Shown here piece by piece: positions 1 through 4,766 of a DNA stretch of 5,104 nucleotides. The notes under the pieces were generated by a model, which had not been told where the DNA came from, made no database searches, and worked only from the letters and a program-made list of their open reading frames with translations. The DNA comes from JBOHER01 sp050701115 (lineage in GTDB: Bacteria; Actinomycetota; Actinomycetes; Mycobacteriales; Pseudonocardiaceae): positions 1 to 5,104 of the forward strand of contig JBOHER010000419.1 of the NCBI GenBank assembly GCA_050701115.1. Reading direction: 5' to 3'. How positions within the stretch are numbered: position 1 is the first letter of the stretch; the number at the start of each line of letters is the position of its first letter. A program made the translations under genes and the position numbers.

Positions 1-137
1 ATCCTCGGCCGCCCCAGGATGCCACCCGACCCCGCCCCAGCCAGACCCGCAGAGTCGAAACCGATCACGCCCGCCACACACCCTCCGGGCGGGCCCACTC
101 GCCATGCCATCACGCGGTCAAAACGCAGTTCAACGAC
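1..137 (+). other. Open but unrecognised stretch upstream of the acyl-AMP ligase fragment
   Basis: The reading frame of the ligase fragment stays open from base 3 with no stop, but the translation is Pro/Arg/His-rich and does not resemble the N-terminal domain of an adenylating enzyme. In particular no TSGSTG-type phosphate-binding motif is present. The last codons before 138 read F-N-D and, followed by the Met, may align with the conserved H-D-M-G of the family, so family similarity probably begins near base 129. The rest may be unrelated DNA joined by deletion or a heavily decayed segment. Confidence 0.4.
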
Positions 138-866
138 ATGCCTGAATGTTTGCGTCTGTTGCTGTCGATCGCGACTCCGCTCGTGGCGGCCGTGCCCACG
201 GTGCTGATGGGCCCGCACGCATTTGTCGACCGCCCCCAACGGTGGTTGCAAGCGCTTTCGGCGCATCCGGGCGCGATCAGCGCCGCGCCCAGTTATGCCT
301 ATGCGTATTGCGCAGCCCGGGTTCCCGACTCGGCGAAGCGGGACCTGAATCTGGACCAGGTCGCAGCGCTGATCGACGTCAAACCGGTGCGGGCCGGTTC
401 GCTGGATCGGTTCCGCTCGGCTTTCGCCTCCTGCGGCTTGACTCGCTATGCCCAGCGTCCCGGTTACGGCTTGTCGGAGGCGACGGCGTTGGTATCGGCT
501 GCCGCAGCCTGGAGCGGACCGGTGCGATGCGCCTTCGACCGCGCGGCGCTGGACCGGGGAACGGCGGTGCGCGCCGAGAACGGTTGCGCTGACACCGTTG
601 AGCTCGTCTCGTCTGGGCGGCCGATAGACCAGACCGTCGTCATTGTGGACCCTCGAACCCGGCGCCTGATGACACCAGATGCCGTTGGTGAGATCTGGAT
701 CAGCGGTCCCAACGTCGCACAAGGATATTGGGGCCGGGCTGAGGAAACGGCTCGCGCGTTCCACGACGTGCTCGACGGAGACTCGACCGGGCAACGTTCT
801 TGGCTGCGGACCGGTGATCTAGGCGTTCAGCATGACGACGAGCTCTACGTGCTCGGGCCACTGTGA
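138..866 (+). pseudogene. Fatty-acyl-AMP ligase (FadD32/FadD28-type) internal fragment
   Basis: Intact fatty-acyl-AMP ligases activate fatty acids as acyl-adenylates and load them onto polyketide synthases or acyl carrier proteins in lipid biosynthesis. This 242-codon piece covers only the middle of such a protein, which is usually about 580-640 residues. From the Met at 138, residues 23-40 (LMGPHAF..RPQRW) match the conserved LMSPxAFLxRPxRW region. Residues 108-115 give the adenylate-binding YGLSEAT motif, 184-198 the GEIWISGPNVAQGYW block, and 224-227 the RTGD motif. The usual NGSEPV segment reads D-V-K-P-V (residues 80-84). Missing are the N-terminal domain with the phosphate loop and everything after G240, where the family continues with GRxKD and the mobile C-terminal subdomain carrying the catalytic lysine. 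The frame stops two codons later, 7 bp from the convergent regulator's stop. It cannot be a working adenylating enzyme. The family call is secure; the Met at 138 is probably an internal residue rather than a true start. Confidence 0.8.
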
Positions 867-873
867 TCGGCGG

Positions 874-2160
874 TCAGCTCCGTTTCGATCCGTTGCGCGC
901 GGATTTGGGTGCTGCTCCCAGCAGCTTCTGCGCGCGCAGCGCGATCTCCATAATGAGCCGTTGTTCCGGATCGTCGAGCCGGTCGCCCAGCAGTTCGTTG
1001 ATCTGATGCATCCGGTAACGGACGGTCTGCGGATGCACATCGAGCCGGTTCGCGATCTCGTTGATACCGCCCCGGGTGCCCAGCCAGGCAAGCAGGGTGG
1101 CCGACAGTCGCTCCCGTTGCTTGACGGTCAGGTTGGCGAACGGTTGCAGTGCTCGGTCGACCAATTGTGAGATCAGGAACTCGTCGGAAAGCAACGCCAG
1201 CGTCGAGAGGTGTTCGGAGCACCAGGTGATGTCGGCTGCCGGCAGCACGCCACGCTGCACCAGGTCCATCGCGCGGCGCGCGCTGGTCAGCGACCGGTAG
1301 GCATCGGTGATCGGCACCAACGGGCCGACCACCGCCTTGCGTCCGTCGAGTTGCTCGCCGAGCCGGTGGAGTTGCTTGTCGGGGTCGCCGACGACCAGGC
1401 GGGGTTCCGCACTCTCCAGATCGACCAGCACGTCGTCATCCAGCGACGCGTCGAGCGATTCGTGCCCATTCTCCGTGTGCTCGACCAGGGCGACCGCTAC
1501 CTGTTCGGGGAGGTCCCACGCGGCGGAGGCAGCGAGGTCGACAAGCGACTGCCGCGACTGAGGTTGCTCGCTGATGATCTGTTTGAGCAATTGCTGGCGT
1601 CGCCGCTCGCGCGAGCCGCTGGCTCGTGCCTGGGCGTCGGTGAAGCCGACGATGGCCACCAGGCAGAGTTCGTCGGTGTACGCGAAGATCGCGTCAGCGA
1701 TCGCGAAGAGCGTGCTGCTCGGAAGCCCGGCCGCGACGCCCGCTGCCCGGGTATGGCGCCAGGCGACCTTGGCGCCGATGCGAACCGCGTTCTGCAGGGC
1801 GTCCATGGTCCGGCCCTCATGGAACTCGAGCTTCCCGGCGTAACGAAACCACTCCTCCCACGCGGTCGTGTCGACGTTCGGATTGTTGATGTTGTCGACG
1901 ACGTGGAGCACCGACCGCTCGACGCTGGTCACCAGCACCTGTCCGAACTTGCCCTGAAGGGGCTGTCGGTAGGCGGGTACACCCTCCCGGATTTCGTTGA
2001 TCATGTCCCGGACCATCCGGCCCACCATCGGCCGGATCATCGCCTGCAACTGGTGCCGGGGTATCGCCGCCCACAGCTCGGGCGCGGCGAGGGACTTGGC
2101 GCCCAACGGCTTTCGCGCTGCCGGTATACCGGCACCACGATGGTTCACTTCGGTAGTCAT
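874..2160 (-). CDS. PucR-family transcriptional regulator
   Basis: This is a 428-residue DNA-binding regulator of the PucR/CdaR superfamily, acting in the cytoplasm. Residues ~35-170 are a helical N-terminal sensor region of the RsbRD-N-like type found in many actinobacterial PucR proteins. Residues ~195-310 fit the degenerate GGDEF-like middle domain. Residues ~356-410 form the C-terminal PucR helix-turn-helix, with the signature NEIANRLDVHPQTVRYRM followed by LGDRLDDPEQRL. I chose the ATG at 2160: it has a GGGGG-containing ribosome binding site 7 bases upstream, and a strong promoter predicts transcription starting near 2222, so the GTG at 2226 (22 residues longer) would lie outside the message. 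The gene faces the dehydrogenase remnant divergently and converges on the ligase fragment. Members often control neighbouring catabolic or lipid genes, but the neighbours here are broken, so the target and ligand are unknown. No lesion is visible. An 18-bp palindrome at the ribosome binding site suggests autoregulation or control by another repressor. Confidence 0.9.
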   Translation of the reverse strand: MTTEVNHRGAGIPAARKPLGAKSLAAPELWAAIPRHQLQAMIRPMVGRMVRDMINEIREGVPAYRQPLQGKFGQVLVTSVERSVLHVVDNINNPNVDTTAWEEWFRYAGKLEFHEGRTMDALQNAVRIGAKVAWRHTRAAGVAAGLPSSTLFAIADAIFAYTDELCLVAIVGFTDAQARASGSRERRRQQLLKQIISEQPQSRQSLVDLAASAAWDLPEQVAVALVEHTENGHESLDASLDDDVLVDLESAEPRLVVGDPDKQLHRLGEQLDGRKAVVGPLVPITDAYRSLTSARRAMDLVQRGVLPAADITWCSEHLSTLALLSDEFLISQLVDRALQPFANLTVKQRERLSATLLAWLGTRGGINEIANRLDVHPQTVRYRMHQINELLGDRLDDPEQRLIMEIALRAQKLLGAAPKSARNGSKRS

Positions 2161-2162
2161 AC

Positions 2163-2180
2163 TGTCACCCCCGTGTGACA
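2163..2180. promoter_or_regulatory. Palindrome overlapping the PucR ribosome binding site
   Basis: Perfect inverted repeat TGTCAC-CCCCGT-GTGACA (6-bp arms, 6-bp spacer). It lies between the predicted transcription start and the ATG at 2160, and its spacer includes most of the G-rich ribosome binding site (2168-2172). Spacing and symmetry fit a dimeric repressor operator, or a small RNA hairpin sequestering the Shine-Dalgarno sequence. The palindrome is seen directly; its function is inferred. Confidence 0.45.
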
Positions 2181-2228
2181 AAAAACCTGTCCTCGGCCAC
2201 GCCTGGTGGATACGAACTTGCTCCACAG

Positions 2229-2257
2229 ACGATAAACTTGGGCTTAACGAGTGTCAA
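2229..2257 (-). promoter_or_regulatory. Sigma-A-like promoter of the PucR gene
   Basis: Reading leftwards, a perfect -35 hexamer TTGACA (2257-2252) is followed by exactly 17 bases and a -10 hexamer TATCGT (2234-2229; 4 of 6 consensus positions, with the key T, A and final T present). The transcription start would fall near 2222, giving a leader of about 60 bases before the ATG at 2160. This is the best promoter match in the window and supports the shorter start for the regulator. Confidence 0.6.
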
Positions 2258-2282
2258 TGAATTGTTTTCCCTGCCTTCGGCG

Positions 2283-2330
2283 TTCACCCGTCCGGTTACT
2301 GCCCAATATCATACTTGTGTGCGTCGCACA
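2283..2330 (+). promoter_or_regulatory. Candidate rightward promoter with operator at its start site
   Basis: TTCACC (2283-2288), 18 bases, then TATCAT (2307-2312; 5 of 6 matches to the -10 consensus). The predicted start is near 2319, within a perfect palindrome TGTGCG-T-CGCACA at 2318-2330. A repressor bound there would block initiation. The -35 is weak, and the nearest rightward reading frame is the dehydrogenase remnant 300 bases downstream, so the promoter is a hypothesis; the palindrome itself is exact. Confidence 0.3.
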
Positions 2331-2476
2331 GGGTTGCCTCCGGGCACTTATTCGATCATGACAAGATTTGTGTCGCCTGGTGGTCAGAGCATCGGGATCG
2401 GTCCGGCCTGACTAGTCCAGTCCGGGTGTATGCGCTGGTAGGGAGCGCTCACAAGCCCGGGTTTTGAATGAGACAC

Positions 2477-2498
2477 GATATGTGTTGTTGAACATATC
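2477..2498. promoter_or_regulatory. Operator-like inverted repeat
   Basis: Perfect arms GATATGT (2477-2483) and ACATATC (2492-2498) separated by 8 bases. The right arm overlaps the -35 element of the rightward promoter at 2488-2516. Arm length, spacing and position resemble the operator of a dimeric helix-turn-helix repressor such as a TetR-type protein; the actual binder is unknown. The site is AT-richer than the surrounding DNA. Confidence 0.45.
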
Positions 2499-2516
2499 AG
2501 TTTGTTTCGCTACAAC
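2488..2516 (+). promoter_or_regulatory. Rightward promoter facing the dehydrogenase remnant
   Basis: TTGAAC (2488-2493), a 17-base spacer, and TACAAC (2511-2516), each matching 4 of 6 consensus positions. Transcription would begin near 2523 and run about 100 bases to the dehydrogenase remnant, whose own 5' part is absent. The overlap with the 2477-2498 palindrome supports a regulated promoter. It was probably the promoter of the now-broken dehydrogenase gene or of a deleted neighbour. Confidence 0.45.
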
Positions 2517-2625
2517 TTGCCGGTCGCGTGACAAGCGTCTGTACGCCATCGAAACCGCTGTCGATCTACCGCACGTTATCTGCCAGCATTTCCGAGGCGG
2601 CGGAGGTTTCCTGGCCGATTGAACC

Positions 2626-2904
2626 GTGCTGATCAAGGGCCTCAATGCCACCGACCGGGCCGGGGGCGACCGCGACGTCGCGGCGCTGGCCGACAACTCC
2701 GGCCGCCTCGCCCGGACCTCATCCGAACGCGCCGCGAAGCGGATCGTGCGCGGAGTTCAGCGCGACCAGGCCAAGATCCTCATCGGTCTCGACGCGTACA
2801 GCATCGATTTCATGGCGCGGGCGCTCGGCTCCGGCTACCAGCGGATCCTCAGCGCCGCGATGAAGCGCAGGCGTGGCCTAGCCGCTCAGCGGCGCAGTTC
2901 GTGA
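2626..2904 (+). pseudogene. Short-chain dehydrogenase/reductase, C-terminal remnant
   Basis: This 92-codon frame resembles only the tail of actinobacterial short-chain dehydrogenases, NAD(P)-dependent oxidoreductases normally about 260-290 residues long. Residues 28-75 carry the typical ending: RLARTSSERAAKRIVRGV (family: TSPExAAxxIVxGI), then QAKILIGLDAYSIDFMARALGSGYQRIL (family: xARVLVGxDAxxxDxxxRxxGxxYQRL). The N-terminal Rossmann fold (TGxxxGxG) and the catalytic Ser-Tyr-Lys segment are absent, and an in-frame TGA at 2620-2622 closes the frame just before the GTG at 2626. The product could not bind cofactor or catalyse. It lies downstream of a regulated-looking promoter and divergent from the PucR gene, which suggests the intact gene once belonged to that regulatory unit. 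Its last codons coincide with the first copy of a 19-bp repeat. Family call from remembered motifs; specific substrate unknown. Confidence 0.65.
2881..2899. repeat. 19-bp direct repeat, copy 1
   Basis: GCCGCTCAGCGGCGCAGTT, identical to 3794-3812 and in the same orientation. Its first 13 bases are a palindrome (GCCGCT-C-AGCGGC). This copy forms the final codons of the dehydrogenase remnant (AAQRRS). A 19-base exact match is not expected by chance in a window of this size. Confidence 0.7.
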
Positions 2905-2923
2905 TGGATCGAGTTGCACAAGA

Positions 2924-2941
2924 TCGGGCCGTGCAGCCCGA
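2924..2941. terminator. Stem-loop between convergent genes
   Basis: Perfect arms TCGGGC and GCCCGA around a 6-base loop, lying in the 60-base gap between the ends of the dehydrogenase remnant (+) and the lipoprotein gene (-). The position suits a bidirectional terminator. No T-tract follows on either strand and the stem is short, so termination strength is uncertain. Confidence 0.4.
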
Positions 2942-2964
2942 CTCTCAAGGCCGACATCGGAAGG

Positions 2965-3459
2965 TCACTTGGGCTCGGGGGTGCCGCTGGGCCAGACGCA
3001 TCCCGACGAGCCGGTGATGAACAGTTCACCCTGCGGGTTGGACTGTAGTGACATGCCGAATCCATCGGCATTCTCGGCGTTCATGAAAGTATCGCTGGGC
3101 CGGTCGTCGTTCTTGACGGTCCAGCCGTGGGATTCCCACCACGCCTTCATAGCGTCGAAGTACGAGTTGTTGCCGGCCGGGTCGAGTCCGTTGACTTGGT
3201 AGCTGGCGCCCATGGTCCGGCGGCCGTCAAGTTTGCCGAAGGGATCGGTGCAACCGAGTGAATCTGCCCCTCGATCCTCAAGGGTGGCTTCGGAAGGCAG
3301 GGCAGCCTCTGCGGCTTCCCTGAGATACCGATCCAGTCGCTCAGCTGCTTCCTGGGCGGTAATGGTGGGCTGCATGTTGCCTCCGGTGCAGGACGTCACG
3401 ACACCGAGCAGAAACACTGCGAGTGTGCCGATCAGTACTCGGTTCAGGGACAGGTGCAT
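2965..3459 (-). CDS. Putative secreted lipoprotein of unknown function
   Basis: 164 residues from the ATG at 3459. Residues 1-23 form a signal peptide (positive R7, then hydrophobic VLIGTLAVFLLGV) ending in the lipobox V-T-S-C, so Cys24 should be lipidated and the protein anchored on the outer face of the membrane. The mature part starts with a T/G/N-rich tether and a helical QEAAERLDRYLREAAEAALP segment (35-55). A compact domain follows with two cysteines (C70, C154), likely a disulfide, and a WWESHGWTV stretch (107-115). It ends CVWPSGTPEPK. It resembles small lipoproteins common in Nocardia and Rhodococcus for which I know no function. The ATG at 3459 is chosen because it places the signal peptide at the N-terminus, with GAGG-type purines about 11 bases upstream. 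The frame is open further upstream to 3612, through an ESX-like N-terminus described separately; a longer product would bury the signal peptide. Confidence 0.75.
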   Translation of the reverse strand: MHLSLNRVLIGTLAVFLLGVVTSCTGGNMQPTITAQEAAERLDRYLREAAEAALPSEATLEDRGADSLGCTDPFGKLDGRRTMGASYQVNGLDPAGNNSYFDAMKAWWESHGWTVKNDDRPSDTFMNAENADGFGMSLQSNPQGELFITGSSGCVWPSGTPEPK

Positions 3460-3612
3460 GTCGTGTGAAGCCTCGTTCCTCACGATGTAGGTGTAGCGAT
3501 GATCTCTCCCATCTGCCGCAGCGAGATCGACCCGATCGGTCTGCTCACCAATCGTGATCGCGTCATCGCCTTGCTTCTTGATTTCCGCGATGATCGCGCC
3601 ATAACCACTCAT
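3460..3612 (-). pseudogene. Truncated ESX-like (type VII secretion target) N-terminus
   Basis: From the ATG at 3612, with a GGGGC motif 4 bases upstream, the frame encodes M-S-G-Y-G-A-I-I-A-E-I-K-K-Q-G-D-D-A then ITIGEQTDRVDLAAA. This resembles the first helix of ~100-residue ESX-like proteins (WXG100 superfamily) in Nocardia-type genomes. After about 33 residues the family likeness ends, giving 18 further residues (DGRDHRYTYIVRNEASHD) that run without a stop into the lipoprotein's ATG. The tail may echo the end of such proteins, which would imply an in-frame deletion of the middle. Alternatively the whole is one 215-residue fusion, or a decayed upstream member of a two-gene unit (ESX-like protein plus lipoprotein). 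The helical hairpin and W-x-G turn needed for export are absent, so it is unlikely to function as an ESX substrate. Confidence 0.4.
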
Positions 3613-3744
3613 GCAACGCCCCAGACTTGGTAGCTGAACCGGGACAGAATGCCACACAGAGCGACAGAAGGAGTCGCTTTCGGTTCGATTGAGGTAGAAC
3701 TACGCACCCGTGATAGCGGACCCCTGGGGACCGGTCGTCGCAAC

Positions 3745-3762
3745 GCCTGAACGCGCTCAGGC
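3745..3762. terminator. Stem-loop downstream of the peptidase gene
   Basis: Perfect arms GCCTGA and TCAGGC with a 6-base loop ACGCGC. It lies about 200 bases past the peptidase stop and upstream of the lipoprotein gene, so it could end leftward transcription from the peptidase. No T-tract follows, and a protein-binding palindrome is an equal possibility. Confidence 0.3.
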
Positions 3763-3793
3763 CTTCCGCCGTGCACGCGGTCTCGGTTAGTTG

Positions 3794-3812
3794 GCCGCTC
3801 AGCGGCGCAGTT
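3794..3812. repeat. 19-bp direct repeat, copy 2
   Basis: Identical to 2881-2899, 913 bp away in the same orientation. Directly after it comes GCAC. In copy 1 the same AGTTGCAC string recurs 16 bases later (2912-2919), so the similarity may extend across a small gap. Together the copies bracket the lipoprotein/ESX-like segment. Confidence 0.7.
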
Positions 3813-3963
3813 GCACTCCCGGTCGCTGGATTTCAGCCGACCACTGTGGACCGGATCGACGCGTGGCCGATGCGGTCGGCGGGAAGGTCAACGACGCTGG
3901 CTGGCGATGTGCGCGGCGGCTGGATGCAGGTGAGACACGAACGGCTGCGCACTCACGGACCTT

Positions 3964-4638
3964 TCAGCAGGACGCCGAGACGTCGGCGCCTTCGCGGAAC
4001 GACACGTGGACGTGGTCGTAATGGTTGGCCGTGGTGCTGCCGCGGTCTTCCATCATCTGCCAGCCGGAACCGTCGTTGTACCGCTGACGCCAGATCACGT
4101 AGGAGACGCCGAATCGGGACTGATTCGCCAGCACGTAATCGGCGAGGGCATTTCCGGTTTCGGTGTCGACCATGAAATCGAGGGCGAGTCCGGACGGGTG
4201 GTCACTGGACCCGCCCCGGTCCGCGCGGCCGCCGACCGAGTCGACGTCGAACTTGCCGAGGATGTGGTGACCGACCTGAGCGACGTGCGGCTGGGTTCCT
4301 TCGAGGGTGGTCGGGCAGGCCTCGACGGTCGGGGTGGGGCGCGGTGTCGGCTTCGGCGTGGGCTTCTTGCTGGTGGTGGTGGCCTTCGGGGTCGGCTTCT
4401 TCGTCGGGCGGGGCGTCGTGGTCGTCGGGGTTGGCCTCGCCGTGGTCGTCGTGGTAGTGCTCGACGGCGTGCTGCTGGTGGTCGTGGTGGCAGCGGTCCG
4501 GGTGGCGCCCGAGCTCTGCGGGCTGGTCCACACGGACTCGACGAGCCAGATCGGGGAGATCACGGCCACCGTGGCCAGCACGGTCGTCGCGATCGGTTTC
4601 TTCCATGACGGGGCAGGGGCACGATGTCGACCGGCCAT
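3964..4638 (-). CDS. Secreted wall-spanning M15-like peptidase (ARB_07466-type domain)
   Basis: 224 residues. The start at 4638 has a GAGGA sequence about 12 bases upstream. Residues 1-13 are basic, and 14-34 form a single hydrophobic segment (signal peptide or membrane anchor). Residues ~46-104 are a low-complexity Thr/Pro/Lys linker, first Thr/Ser-rich, then KPTPK-like, suited to crossing the cell wall and to O-mannosylation. The C-terminal domain (108-224) contains SDHPSGLALD (145-154), an exact SxHxxGxAxD motif of the M15/VanY zinc peptidase fold, and NHYDHVHVSF (205-214) supplying the further histidine ligand. Likely zinc ligands are H147, D154 and H209 or H211. C108 and C224 could form a disulfide closing the domain. 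The family is usually annotated as ARB_07466-like and is widespread in Nocardia and corynebacteria. D,D- or L,D-peptidase activity on peptidoglycan stem peptides is plausible but not shown by sequence. It has its own promoter and is transcribed in the same direction as the preceding gene. Confidence 0.85.
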   Translation of the reverse strand: MAGRHRAPAPSWKKPIATTVLATVAVISPIWLVESVWTSPQSSGATRTAATTTTSSTPSSTTTTTTARPTPTTTTPRPTKKPTPKATTTSKKPTPKPTPRPTPTVEACPTTLEGTQPHVAQVGHHILGKFDVDSVGGRADRGGSSDHPSGLALDFMVDTETGNALADYVLANQSRFGVSYVIWRQRYNDGSGWQMMEDRGSTTANHYDHVHVSFREGADVSASC

Positions 4639-4682
4639 TGTGGAATGCCATCCTCGGAATTCGCGGAATCATTTCTTGCCGA

Positions 4683-4706
4683 TCTTGCGCCCCGATCACC
4701 GCAAGA
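4683..4706 (-). promoter_or_regulatory. Stem-loop at the 5' end of the peptidase leader
   Basis: Perfect 7-bp arms, TCTTGCG and CGCAAGA, enclose a 10-base loop. With the predicted transcription start near 4708 the hairpin would form at the extreme 5' end of the peptidase message, where it could protect the RNA. It also lies 60 bases past the stop of the upstream isomerase-type gene and could act in its termination, though no T-tract follows. Confidence 0.35.
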
Positions 4707-4714
4707 ACTCGGCC

Positions 4715-4743
4715 AGATTACGAAATGAAAACAGCGCTGTCAG
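4715..4743 (-). promoter_or_regulatory. Promoter of the peptidase gene with a palindrome in the spacer
   Basis: Leftward -35 CTGACA (4743-4738; 5 of 6), an exact 17-base spacer, and -10 TAATCT (4720-4715; first two and last bases conserved). The predicted start is near 4708, giving a leader of about 70 bases. The perfect 10-bp palindrome ACAGCGCTGT (4731-4740) overlaps the -35 element and the spacer, a suitable position for a repressor. The region is the AT-richest between the two genes. Confidence 0.45.
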
Positions 4744-4766
4744 CTCCGAGTGATGGTCGCCACAGA

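Larger units (their letters stand above)
3658..3963. other. Intergenic region without a recognised gene
   Basis: About 300 bases between the 5' end of the lipoprotein unit and the 3' end of the peptidase gene. Open frames cross it on both strands, but none has recognisable protein similarity and none is preceded by a convincing ribosome binding site. It contains a 10-base near-palindromic GC cluster around 3720-3736, a stem-loop at 3745-3762, and copy 2 of the 19-bp repeat. It should hold the lipoprotein promoter, but I could not find a convincing -35/-10 pair there. Confidence 0.5.

Noticed and set aside
1210..2178. Long rightward open frame (322 codons) opposite the PucR gene
   Set aside because: It is the complementary-strand shadow of a high-GC gene. 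Its translation has no domain, whereas the leftward frame carries an unmistakable PucR helix-turn-helix.
2160..2226. Upstream GTG start (2226) for the PucR gene
   Set aside because: It lies at or before the predicted transcription start of the TTGACA-17-TATCGT promoter, and the extra 22 residues are not part of the family domain. The ATG at 2160 has a good ribosome binding site.
2410..2417. 8-bp palindrome GACTAGTC in the intergenic region
   Set aside because: It is too short to be significant and is not placed on any promoter element.
2619..3017. Rightward open frame of 132 codons across the dehydrogenase remnant
   Set aside because: It is Arg-rich with no domain, and the overlapping frame at 2626-2904 carries clear dehydrogenase C-terminal motifs.
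3771..4175. Rightward open frames entering the 3' end of the peptidase gene from the intergenic region
   Set aside because: No ribosome binding site or protein similarity. They overlap the peptidase gene antisense for most of their length.
4307..4753. Rightward open frame with a Val/Gly-rich hydrophobic stretch resembling a membrane protein
   Set aside because: The hydrophobicity comes from reading the Thr/Pro linker codons of the peptidase on the opposite strand (GGT/GTG/GTC). The leftward frame has the peptidase motifs.
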